DNA from: Acidobacteriota bacterium
GTDB taxonomy: Bacteria; Acidobacteriota; Vicinamibacteria; Vicinamibacterales; CAVVIG01
Reading direction: 5' to 3'
NCBI GenBank assembly: GCA_003222555.1
Contig: QHWL01000661.1
Coordinates: forward strand, 1 to 5,736
Length of the DNA: 5,736 nucleotides
Below are positions 1 to 5,736 of this stretch, piece by piece. The stretch's first letter is position 1. Every line of letters starts with the position of its first letter. Made by a program: the position numbers and the translations under genes. The notes beneath the pieces were generated by a model. It did no database searches. It had not been told where the DNA came from and worked only from the letters and a program-made list of their open reading frames with translations.

Positions 1-627
1 CTTCTGGAACTCGTTCAGGCTCGTGTAGCAGACAGCCATGTTGCTGAGCACCGCCGCCACGTCCTGTGGTTCACCGACCCGCGCGAGCTGCTCGTGAGCG
101 CGCTCGTACAGCGCAATCGCTTCGTGGAACCGATCCTGCCGGTAGAGGATGTTGCCGATATTGCTGTCCAGTCGGGCGAGACGAAGCAGATCGCCGTGCC
201 GCTCGAAAATCGCGCGCGCCTGGCCGGCCGAAGTGAACGCCTCGTCGTAGCGCCCAAGACAGATAAGGCTTTGCAGGACGCCGCCGCTCAGCGTCCGGCC
301 GAGATCGACTTCCCTGCCCAAGGTTCGGAACAGCTCTCGGGCCTCGTCGTAGCGTTCCAGTGCCTCGCTGTACTTGCCGCGGATCAACAGCACGTGGCCC
401 GTGGCCCGCAAACTCTGGGCGCGACAACAGTCATCTTCAAGTTTGCCCGCGAGCCACACCGCCGCGTCCGCCAGGCGCTCGGCCTGACGCAAATCCGACC
501 TGGCCACTCGCACGACCCCGGGATGCCAGAGGCGCTCCTGCCGCCGAAGGAACGTTGTGAGCGCTCGTTGGTTCGGCTGCGACCCGAGTTGATCGATCAG
601 CGCCTCGCTCGTGGGAATTTCCGCCAC
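1..627 (-). CDS. TPR-repeat protein, N-terminal part of a probable TPR-CHAT-type protein (partial, runs off left edge)
   Basis: The frame is open from a GTG at 627-625 to the window edge, giving 209 codons and no stop. The GTG follows the TAG of the sigma gene with no gap, so the two are probably translationally coupled. Residues 1-65 are helical with no clear repeat. From about residue 68 there are TPR-like helix pairs at about 70-103 (ends GKYSEALERYDEARELF), 109-144 (GRYDEAFTSAGQARAIF), 150-184 (NIGNILYRQDRFHEAIALYE) and a fourth beginning near 190 (AAVLSNMAVCYTSLNEF). These carry the usual small and aromatic TPR positions (G-Y/F-x-E-A). No signal peptide is visible, so the protein is probably cytoplasmic. 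From memory of the family, this N-terminal style, placed right after an ECF-like sigma gene, is common in acidobacterial proteins ending in a CHAT caspase-like peptidase domain. The CHAT part is inference, because it would lie outside the window. It could instead be a plain TPR scaffold. Confidence 0.8.
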   Translation of the reverse strand, partial: MAEIPTSEALIDQLGSQPNQRALTTFLRRQERLWHPGVVRVARSDLRQAERLADAAVWLAGKLEDDCCRAQSLRATGHVLLIRGKYSEALERYDEARELFRTLGREVDLGRTLSGGVLQSLICLGRYDEAFTSAGQARAIFERHGDLLRLARLDSNIGNILYRQDRFHEAIALYERAHEQLARVGEPQDVAAVLSNMAVCYTSLNEFQK

Positions 628-1180
628 CTAGAATCCCATCTGTCGCAAAGTCTTCTGGAGGCGCCGGAGGCAGCGGCCGCGGATAAAGCCGATCGACCCA
701 GTGGCCAGACCCAAGCGCCGGGCGACCTCGGCGTACGGCACAGCCGGCTCCACGAAAAAAAGCAGACGAATCATTTCCTGGCACCGCGGCGGCAGACGTG
801 CTGTCGCATCCCGCACCATCTGCTCGCGCTGAATCTCCTCGATCATGTCGGGCGGCACCGTCGGAACAGCCTCGAGTTCCTCAGCTTCCACGTCCGTCCG
901 TTCGCGCTCCGCCCGTTTGATGTGTTTGCGCTTCCAATGGAACGACTGGTGCGCCGTCACCGTGATGAGCCAGGCGCTGAAGGCCGCTGTCTTTCGGAGA
1001 CGAGGCAATTCGGCGAACAGCTGGAGGCAGACGGACTGGAAGATGTCTGACGCGTCTTCCGGGCTCGCCCCGTACCTAAGCGGAATTGAGTAAATCAGAT
1101 TCTTGTATTTGTCAATCAGCGCCGACCAGGCCTGCTCGTTGCCGCCGACGCACTCCCGAATAAGGTCTTAGTCGCTCCAC
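628..1180 (-). CDS. ECF-like sigma-70 family RNA polymerase sigma factor, 5' end frameshifted or with a non-standard start
   Basis: This is a small two-domain sigma factor that would direct RNA polymerase to specific promoters. The homologous frame runs from 1167 to the TAG at 628-630, 179 codons. Region 2 lies near the N-terminus: DLIRECVGG, then AWSALIDKYKNLIYSIPLRY, then SPEDASDIFQSVCLQLF and AWLITVTAHQSFHWKRK. A charged linker rich in Glu follows. Region 4 is at the C-terminus: LPPRCQEMIRLLFF, then VPYAEVARRLGLATGSIGFI (helix-turn-helix) and RGRCLRRLQKTL. In this frame a TAA at 1170-1168 sits directly before the first codon, and no ATG, GTG or TTG occurs before the TTG at 1008, which would delete most of region 2. 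A GTG at 1180-1178 is the likely native start: skipping the A at 1168 joins MERL to DLIREC, giving 183 residues. An ATT start at 1161 is the other option. No anti-sigma gene is adjacent; the TPR gene follows with zero spacing. Confidence 0.82.
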
Positions 1181-1219
1181 CCAGGATGAGGACCGTGAAT
1201 TTCAGACGAGGCGCCCCCG

Positions 1220-1245
1220 CGCCGACCTGTGCCGGCGGTTTTTTT
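1220..1245 (+). terminator. Terminator-like hairpin plus T7 tract, oriented rightward (antisense to the genes here)
   Basis: CGCCG at 1220-1224 can pair with CGGCG at 1233-1237 around an 8-base loop, followed by G and seven T residues at 1239-1245. On the plus strand this has the form of a rho-independent terminator. Read leftward it has the A tract before the stem, so it would not terminate the binding-protein transcript. The T tract is the complement of the TAA stop and following A residues of the binding-protein gene, so it may be coincidental. Confidence 0.25.
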
Positions 1246-2155
1246 ACGGGGTGGCACTGGATCGTTTCTCGCGCCAGAAAAGCTCGTCGACATTCCAGAG
1301 CGCGTGCGGATCGAGTACCGCCGGCCGCAGATTGCCCAGTCCTTTATGTGCGCCCACGAGGACATTCGGGCTGACCAGGAAAATGAAAGGCAGATTCTGC
1401 GCGACGAGGTCTTGCACTCTGTCGTACAGGCGTTTCCTCGCGGAGCTGTCCAAGATCGCGAGCTGACGCCGCATGAGCGTGTCGATCTCGGCCTCCCACG
1501 GCGTTGCCGGGTGGGCTTGCTCGGGGCTCCACAGATGAGTGCCGCCGCTCGACAGCCAGACGTTCATTTCCGCATTCGGATCGGCATCGCCGGCGCCGAG
1601 GCCCAGGACGCAGGCCTCGTAGTCGTGCGTCCGCGTCAGGCGATCCACGAGCGCGCGCAATTCCAGGACGACCACGTGAACGCTCATCCCGACTTGCTTC
1701 AAATCCTCCTGAATGATCGTGGCCATCTGGGCGCGTTCGGCATTTCCGGCGTTCGTCACGATGCTGAACTCGACCGCGTTACCCCGCCCGTCAAGGAGCG
1801 TTCCGTCAGGTTTCCAGGAGAAGCCGGCTGTCTTGAGCAGGCGGCGTGCGCGCTCGAGGGACCGCCCCGGCTGCGGGATCGATCGGTTGATCCACAGCTT
1901 GTTCCCTGGCGGGACGTGGCCCCACAGCGGGGCGGCCCGCCCCCTGTAGACGAGTCGGACGATTGCCTCCCGATCGATCGCGGCCGAGACCGCCTGCCGG
2001 AACGCAACCTGACGGAACCAGGCTTGTTTGCGCGCCGTGTCGGGAAGGGCGTTGGAGGCGAGATCGTTCAGATTGAAGAAAAGGAAGCTGTAATCGAGGC
2101 CGGGACACAGATCGAGCAGTGAGTCTCCCCGGCTCTCGACAGAACGCTGAAGTTT
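1244..2155 (-). CDS. Family 5 (peptide/nickel-type) ABC solute-binding protein, C-terminal part after a frameshift
   Basis: This is the second part of one binding-protein gene whose first part is at 2985-2068. The frame is open from just after a TGA at 2158-2156 to the TAA at 1246-1244. Recognisable similarity to the family begins at about 2125 (GDSLLDLCPGLDYSFLFFNL), continues through WFRQVAFRQAVSAAIDREAI, the GHVPPGNKLWINRSI stretch and LERARRLLKTAGFSWKPDG, and reaches AQMATIIQEDLKQVGMSVHV and the C-terminal SPNVLVGAHKGLGNLRP. These are the second half of the ligand-binding fold of SBP family 5 proteins. There is no good independent start: the first usable codon is a GTG at 1759, well inside the domain, so this part is not a gene of its own. 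Restoring one G in the run at 2127-2130 joins both parts into 580 residues plus stop, a normal length for the family. It is either a pseudogene or an intact gene with a sequence error. Confidence 0.85.
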   Translation of the reverse strand, partial: KLQRSVESRGDSLLDLCPGLDYSFLFFNLNDLASNALPDTARKQAWFRQVAFRQAVSAAIDREAIVRLVYRGRAAPLWGHVPPGNKLWINRSIPQPGRSLERARRLLKTAGFSWKPDGTLLDGRGNAVEFSIVTNAGNAERAQMATIIQEDLKQVGMSVHVVVLELRALVDRLTRTHDYEACVLGLGAGDADPNAEMNVWLSSGGTHLWSPEQAHPATPWEAEIDTLMRRQLAILDSSARKRLYDRVQDLVAQNLPFIFLVSPNVLVGAHKGLGNLRPAVLDPHALWNVDELFWREKRSSATP

Positions 2156-2985
2156 TCAGCGCTCAGACGCGACGCGATGTCGCCTTCCCCAGATTGAAAG
2201 CGCATCGCTTGCGCGTCTTCGCTCGTCACGAGCGCGAGCACCAGCCGGTCGAGGTACGGAAGCCGTTTGCCCGCGCGATCCATCTTCCAGTAGTCCGGGT
2301 TCCGCTCGAGAACGATTCGCTCGCCGGGCACATATTCCTTGAAGCGAAATGCGCCCAAACCCGCCATTTGCGCCGCTGCGGTTCCCAGTCCCCACGCCTC
2401 TGCCAAACGACCATCGGCATACATCTTCTCGAGAAGGTGCTTCGGCAGAATCGCAACGTTATCGAACAGCCGCTCTGCGGCGGCGTACGACTCGGCGAGG
2501 TCGAACTGGACCGTGTACTGATCGAGCTTGCGAACGCCAAGCGGTTGTCCTCCGACGACGAGCAGATCGCGTTGAGGCGATCGAACCTTCTCGTCCAGGT
2601 ACACCTGGAACGAGAACAACACATCATCGGCATCGAAGGGATGCCCGTCGGAGAAGCTGAGCCCTCGGCGCAGCGTCAGAACATACCGGCGGCCGTCGCG
2701 CGAAACGGTCCAGGCCTTGGCCAGTGCGGGCTCCGTTCGCTGGGTCTCGCGATTGATGTGGATCAGGTCGGCGATCGTGAACTGGATGATCTCGCGCGAG
2801 ACGCTGTCGACCACCGCGACCGGGTTGAGCGTCTTGGGTTCGGCACGCTGGTTGATCACGAGCTGCTCACCGTAGCGGCCGGCCTCGGCGCGAGAGACCA
2901 GCAGATCCAAGGCGGCGTCGGCCGCACACACCAGCGCTGCCGCGAAGGCCGGAGCAAAAAGGCGTTCGATAACCGATCTCGTCAT
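2068..2985 (-). CDS. Family 5 (peptide/nickel-type) ABC solute-binding protein, N-terminal part before a frameshift
   Basis: The protein would bind a solute outside the membrane and deliver it to the two permeases encoded just upstream. The ATG at 2985-2983 lies 13 bases after the DppC-type stop, and no strong Shine-Dalgarno sequence is seen. Residues 1-35 look like a secretion signal: Arg at 3 and 8, a hydrophobic stretch at about 9-30, and a possible signal peptidase I site AEA/G at 33-36. The Cys at 20 (ALVC) is a poor lipobox. The mature part begins like family 5 proteins (QRAEPKTLNPV, 46-56) and contains the family signature region GLSFSDGHPFDADDVLFSF (108-126), then GAFRFKEYVPGERIVLERNP (211-230) and DYWK. 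After GE at residue 287 (base 2125) family similarity stops, and 18 unrelated residues lead to a TGA at 2070-2068. The rest continues in another frame. The substrate cannot be told from sequence; oligopeptides are the usual guess. Confidence 0.87.
   Translation of the reverse strand: MTRSVIERLFAPAFAAALVCAADAALDLLVSRAEAGRYGEQLVINQRAEPKTLNPVAVVDSVSREIIQFTIADLIHINRETQRTEPALAKAWTVSRDGRRYVLTLRRGLSFSDGHPFDADDVLFSFQVYLDEKVRSPQRDLLVVGGQPLGVRKLDQYTVQFDLAESYAAAERLFDNVAILPKHLLEKMYADGRLAEAWGLGTAAAQMAGLGAFRFKEYVPGERIVLERNPDYWKMDRAGKRLPYLDRLVLALVTSEDAQAMRFQSGEGDIASRLSAENFSVLSRAGETHCSICVPASITASFSSI
2127..2130 (-). other. One-base frameshift site in the binding-protein gene (short G run)
   Basis: On the minus strand the gene reads GCC GGG GAG ACT, leaving the family frame. 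With one more G it reads GCC GGG GGA GAC TCA CTG, and family-like sequence continues. The whole interval 1244-2985 is 1742 bases, one short of 581 codons, which fits a single deletion. The frames overlap only between 2155 and 2071, so the break must lie there; the G run is the simplest place. Confidence 0.75.
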
Positions 2986-2998
2986 GAAGGGTTCCCGG

Positions 2999-4003
2999 TC
3001 ACGACGACAGAACCATCATTTGTTGATGCAGGGCGTTGGCCAGAACGTAGTACAGCAGAGAAACGGTGCTCAAGGCAATTGCCGGAAGGAACATCCACCA
3101 GTAGGACGTCAGCACCTCATATTGCTGGGCGGCAGCGAGCATGTTGCCCCAGCTTGGCACCGGCTCCCCCACTCCCAAACCGAAGAACGAGAGGGTCACC
3201 TCGGCCAGGATGTACTGCGGGATCAGCACGGCGAGCTGGGTGAGCGCGACACCCGCCGCTTGCGGCAAGACTTGCCGGCGCAGGAGGTACACGTCCGATG
3301 CGCCGAAGGCCCGCGCGGCCAGCACATGCTCGCGAAGCTTGCCGCTCAGAACTATCCCACGAATCAAACGGGCGGGCCGGGCCCAGCCCACCAGACCGAG
3401 GACGACCACAAGCAGAAGGAACGCCTGAGCCGGATCGATGTGCAGCGGCAAGCCGGTTCGGACCGCAAGGAGGAGGTACAGCCAGGGTAGCGCCAGAAAG
3501 AGCTCCGCGAACCGCATGAACGTTTCGTCCAGCCACCCGCCGTAGAACCCGGCCAGCCCGCCCACGACCACACCCAGCCCGAGCGCCAGGCTCGCGGCCA
3601 AGAGTCCAGCGGCGAGTGAAATTTGTCCTCCGTACAACAGGCGCGAGAACAGGTCGCGGCCGTACCGCTCGTTGAAGCCGAATAAATGAATGTTCGACTC
3701 GAAAATTCCGGCAATGCGGTACGGCGCCCCGCGGACCAGAAGGCGTATCGGATACATGGTGCGGCGATCTTCGCTGTACTCGCCGAAGCTTCGCGGGTCG
3801 CTTGCGAGGCGGTAAACAAATGGTCGCAGATGAACCCTCCCTGTTGCCTCCGCGAAGTGCAGGCGCGTCGGAGGAGCAAAGGGCATATCGCGGTTCTGTT
3901 CGGTCGGCGCGTACGGCGTCAGGAAACCCGCGAGCAAAACCGACACATAAAGAATGACGAGCAAGCTCAACGAGGTTCTGACGTTTCGTGCGGCGAGGCT
4001 CAT
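2999..4003 (-). CDS. DppC/OppC-type ABC transporter permease
   Basis: This is an inner-membrane permease of 334 residues, one half of the transmembrane channel of a peptide/nickel-type importer. Its ATG overlaps the stop of the DppB-type gene in an ATGA (4003-4000), a sign of translational coupling. Transmembrane helix 1 is at about 11-29, followed by the OppC-type sequence PYAPTEQ. A lumenal stretch of about 85 residues follows, then YGRDLFSRLLYGGQISLAAG (114-133), where the channel core begins with several hydrophobic segments. The cytoplasmic EAA loop, which docks on the ATPase, is at about 225-250 (EHVLAARAFGASDVYLLRRQ, then VLP). The conserved LSFFGLGVGEPVPSWGNML is at 271-289, and a last helix is near 303-323. 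The usual Thr-Asp before GRD is missing (FNERYGRD). The lumenal stretch is about 40-50 residues longer than in E. coli DppC. The family assignment is firm; the substrate is unknown. Confidence 0.95.
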   Translation of the reverse strand: MSLAARNVRTSLSLLVILYVSVLLAGFLTPYAPTEQNRDMPFAPPTRLHFAEATGRVHLRPFVYRLASDPRSFGEYSEDRRTMYPIRLLVRGAPYRIAGIFESNIHLFGFNERYGRDLFSRLLYGGQISLAAGLLAASLALGLGVVVGGLAGFYGGWLDETFMRFAELFLALPWLYLLLAVRTGLPLHIDPAQAFLLLVVVLGLVGWARPARLIRGIVLSGKLREHVLAARAFGASDVYLLRRQVLPQAAGVALTQLAVLIPQYILAEVTLSFFGLGVGEPVPSWGNMLAAAQQYEVLTSYWWMFLPAIALSTVSLLYYVLANALHQQMMVLSS

Positions 4004-4968
4004 GCCTGGTCGGCGCGAAGCCGCGGATCCGCCAAGTACAGCAGGGCGTCAGCCACGAAATTTCCGGCGAGGAGAAGCAGGGTCGAGCACAGCACCGCCC
4101 CGATGACGAGGTGGAGATCGCGCGCGGCAATCGCCTCGAGCAGCAGCGGCCCCAGGCCGGGCCAGCTCATGATCGCTTCGACTACCAGTGACGCGCTGAG
4201 CAGGGCCGCGATCGACAGTCCCAGCAGCGAGAGGAGCGGATTGGCGGCGGCCCTGAGGGCGTCGCGAAAAAGCAGCCGCCGCCACCCAACGCCGCGGGCG
4301 CGAGCCGCCTGGACGAATGGAGCCGCCAGCACCTCGATGAGACTCGCTCGCACGTGTCGAACCAGCACCGGCAGATTGAGCAAGATCAGCGCCGACGCCG
4401 GGAGGAACAGATGGAACGCAAGGTCCTCGAGCTTGCCCCACGGTCCCAATTCAGCAAAGCGCGCCGACACCATGCCTCCAACGGGAAAATAGCGTGTCCG
4501 AACCGCAAGCAGCAGAAGCATCAATCCCAGCACGAGCTCGGGCACGCCGAGCAGAGCCGTTGTCGCTCCTGCGCAAAGACGGTCGCCCCATCGGCCTCGT
4601 TGACTGGCGCTCCATGCGCCGAGCGGCACCGCGATCAACCACGCGAGCGTGGTTGCCGGGACGGTGAGCAGCAAGGTATTACGTGCGCGCGGCCAGAGAA
4701 GCGATGCGACGGGGCTGTTGTAGGCAAACGAGAACCCCAGGTCTCCGCGGCGGACCGACTCCAGCCAGTGAAGATATTTCAGCGGAAGCGGCTGATCGAG
4801 TCCGTATCGAACGCGCAACGCTGCGACCGTCTCGGGAGCGATCCGCGGATCCAGCTTCATCTCGCTCAAAAAGTCTCCGGGCGCGAGTGCCGTGAAGACA
4901 AAGGAGAGGACGGACACGCCGGCGAGGACGAGCAATCCGTGGCCCAGCCGCCGACAGAGGTATCGCAT
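4000..4968 (-). CDS. DppB/OppB-type ABC transporter permease
   Basis: This is the first gene of the leftward set and the partner of the DppC-type permease in the membrane channel. From the ATG at 4968-4966 it encodes 322 residues, normal for the family, beginning MRYLCRRLGHGLLVLAGVSV as family members do. The first helix is at about 9-29, then a lumenal domain with APETVAALRVRYGLDQPLPL (44-63) and YLHWLESVRRGDLGFSF (65-81), then RARNTLLLTVPATTLAW (94-110). The EAA loop is at about 217-245 (PFVQAARARGVGWRRLLFRD), and VVEAIMSWPGLGPLLLEAI (262-280) matches the conserved family block. The C-terminus ends in LADPRLRADQA. The frame stays open upstream to 5232, but that extension is basic, non-hydrophobic and crosses the divergent spacer, so it was not used. 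No clear Shine-Dalgarno sequence precedes the ATG. No ATPase gene is adjacent. Confidence 0.95.
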   Translation of the reverse strand: MRYLCRRLGHGLLVLAGVSVLSFVFTALAPGDFLSEMKLDPRIAPETVAALRVRYGLDQPLPLKYLHWLESVRRGDLGFSFAYNSPVASLLWPRARNTLLLTVPATTLAWLIAVPLGAWSASQRGRWGDRLCAGATTALLGVPELVLGLMLLLLAVRTRYFPVGGMVSARFAELGPWGKLEDLAFHLFLPASALILLNLPVLVRHVRASLIEVLAAPFVQAARARGVGWRRLLFRDALRAAANPLLSLLGLSIAALLSASLVVEAIMSWPGLGPLLLEAIAARDLHLVIGAVLCSTLLLLAGNFVADALLYLADPRLRADQA

Positions 4969-5080
4969 TAGCGGGACGTTAGCTGGATCACGGTTTCGAC
5001 GTCTACCTGTTTTCGGTGAACCTGTCGCATGTCTATTCGCGGACTTCGCTCGCGCCGATACACTAATCGTCGGGAACATT

Positions 5081-5086
5081 ATTGTA
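5081..5086 (-). promoter_or_regulatory. Candidate -10 element for the permease operon
   Basis: Read leftward, TACAAT (5086-5081) is a five-of-six match to the sigma-70 -10 box in an otherwise GC-rich spacer. Hexamers at the expected -35 distance (for example CGCGTG) match poorly. If used, it gives a leader of roughly 105 bases before the DppB-type ATG at 4968. Confidence 0.25.
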
Positions 5087-5150
5087 GAGCCTTTACAGAT
5101 CCGCACGCGTCGACGTCTTCGCCAGACTTTCGCGCAGACGCACTTGGCTC

Positions 5151-5180
5151 TTGGGTTCCCTTGACGGCGTGTGATAGAGT
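5151..5180 (+). promoter_or_regulatory. Candidate promoter for the rightward gene
   Basis: TTGGGT at 5151-5156 and TAGAGT at 5175-5180 are separated by 18 bases, and TG at 5172-5173 makes the second element an extended -10 (TGaTAGAGT). A better -35 box, TTGACG at 5161-5166, is too close to this -10. A start site would lie roughly 80 bases before the ATG at 5270. The match is weak, and the housekeeping consensus of this organism is unknown. Confidence 0.3.
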
Positions 5181-5269
5181 TCACGGGTTTTCGGACGCGG
5201 GCTCCCCCCACGTCTCTTTTCCATTTGAACACCGCGGACTAGTTCGATCGGATCGCTTTCCAAGACCTT

Positions 5270-5736
5270 ATGCCAGCGAAGCGTTACACCGTCGTCATCG
5301 CAGATCGCTCGAACGGCGCCTTGCGCGGCCTGACGATCAATCTGCGTCCGGTGCTGATGCTGGCGGTGAGCGTGACCGTGCTGCCGCCACTCTTGATCGG
5401 CGTCGGCTTCAAGTGGAGCGCGCGTACGCAAATCGACCAACTGCGCGCGACCAACGAAGTGCTGCAGGTCGAAAATGGCAGCTATCGTGCCGCGACCGGC
5501 GAGCTGACCACGCAGATTCAGTCGCTCGAAAACGTCATCACCGATCTCGGCGCCCGGGCATCGCTGGATCCGGCCGCCGCGCACGCTATTCAAAAACTTC
5601 CGGCGGTCGTGAAGTCTCGCGCTGCCGGCGGCAACACGGAGCCAGGCACCGAGCCGGATGCCATGCTGTCGAATGTTCTCGCGGCGTCGCTTGCCTCGCC
5701 CGAAGACACCTTCCCCATCCTGCGCGGCATTCTGCA
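5270..5736 (+). CDS. Membrane-anchored coiled-coil protein, N-terminal part of a probable M23-family peptidase (partial, runs off right edge)
   Basis: The ATG at 5270-5272 is the only good start: an in-frame TAG lies at 5240-5242 and no start codon falls between. No Shine-Dalgarno sequence is visible. The 155 codons present begin MPAKRYTVVIADRSNGALRG, a short basic cytoplasmic tail. A single membrane helix follows at about 27-47 (PVLMLAVSVTVLPPLLIGVG). Next is a heptad-like coiled coil at about 52-95 (QIDQLRATNEVLQVENGSYR, then ELTTQIQSLENVITDLGARA). After that comes a Pro/Gly/Ala-rich linker. This build, a tail plus anchor plus coiled coil, and the TVVIADRSNGALRGLTI opening resemble M23 zinc endopeptidases that trim peptidoglycan, in which the catalytic domain is C-terminal. 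That domain is beyond the window, so HxxxD and HxH cannot be checked. It is transcribed divergently from the importer and has no evident functional link with it. Confidence 0.75.
   Translation, partial: MPAKRYTVVIADRSNGALRGLTINLRPVLMLAVSVTVLPPLLIGVGFKWSARTQIDQLRATNEVLQVENGSYRAATGELTTQIQSLENVITDLGARASLDPAAAHAIQKLPAVVKSRAAGGNTEPGTEPDAMLSNVLAASLASPEDTFPILRGIL

Larger units (their letters stand above)
4969..5269. promoter_or_regulatory. Divergent intergenic spacer between the permease operon and the rightward gene
   Basis: These 301 bases hold no supported gene and must carry the promoters for both directions. Weak promoter-like elements are listed separately. No clear direct repeats, riboswitch-like fold or tRNA was seen. 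Stretches such as CGCGTCGACG are short GC-rich near-palindromes with no assigned role. Confidence 0.6.

Noticed and set aside
94..1050. Long plus-strand open frame (318 codons) opposite the sigma and TPR genes
   Set aside because: It is a high-GC shadow: the minus strand here encodes clear TPR and sigma-70 motifs, whereas this translation has no recognisable domain and spans two real genes.
1168..1365. Minus-strand open frame ending at the TAA just before the sigma homology
   Set aside because: It overlaps the 3' end of the binding-protein gene in another frame, and its translation matches nothing recognisable.
1971..1980. CGATCGATCG palindrome
   Set aside because: It is a short motif inside well-conserved coding sequence, expected by chance in GC-rich DNA.
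1229..2122. Plus-strand open frame of 297 codons
   Set aside because: It lies wholly opposite the family-conserved C-terminal half of the binding protein and has no recognisable features.
2119..3243. Plus-strand open frame of 374 codons
   Set aside because: It lies opposite the binding protein and the DppC-type permease, with low-complexity Arg/Pro-rich content and no domain.
4969..5232. N-terminal extension of the DppB-type permease by 88 residues
   Set aside because: The extension is basic and non-hydrophobic, crosses the divergent spacer and the candidate promoter, and precedes a normal family N-terminus (MRYLCRRLG). An in-frame ATG at 5079 also lies upstream of the start site expected from the TACAAT box.
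5093..5593. Minus-strand open frame opposite the start of the rightward gene
   Set aside because: The plus strand there encodes a coherent tail, membrane helix and coiled coil, while the minus-strand translation has no family features.

Overview
The window is high-GC bacterial DNA in which nearly every base is coding. The mix of genes is typical of soil Acidobacteriota (Vicinamibacteria-like) or a related high-GC phylum: a short ECF-type sigma factor fused in expression to a TPR protein, a DppB/DppC-type transporter with a large lumenal insertion, and an N-terminal anchor of an M23-like protein. That assignment is an inference from gene style, not from a marker gene.

Layout. Five genes run leftward on the minus strand and one runs rightward from the right end. 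In transcription order the leftward set is: a DppB-type permease (4968 to 4000), a DppC-type permease (4003 to 2999, overlapping the first by ATGA), a family 5 solute-binding protein (2985 to 1244, split by a one-base frameshift near 2127-2130), an ECF-like sigma factor (about 1180 to 628, with a damaged or non-standard 5' end), and a TPR protein (627 to beyond base 1) whose start codon directly abuts the sigma stop codon. A 301-base divergent spacer (4969-5269) separates this set from the rightward gene (5270 to beyond 5736), which encodes an N-terminal membrane anchor plus coiled coil of the kind found in M23-family cell-wall peptidases.

How the genes work together. The two permeases and the binding protein form the membrane and periplasmic parts of a peptide/nickel-type ABC importer; no ATPase gene lies in the window. 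The sigma factor and the TPR protein form a second unit, separated from the importer by 63 bases with no clear leftward terminator. The TPR N-terminus resembles TPR-CHAT (caspase-like peptidase) proteins, but the diagnostic C-terminal domain would lie outside the window. This sigma/TPR pair is the most interesting part.

Two reading-frame breaks occur within 1 kb, one in the binding protein (a missing G in a G run) and one at the extreme 5' end of the sigma gene (an apparent extra A). They may be assembly or sequencing errors, or real damage; the sequence alone cannot decide. No RNA genes, CRISPR arrays, insertion sequences or notable repeats were seen.
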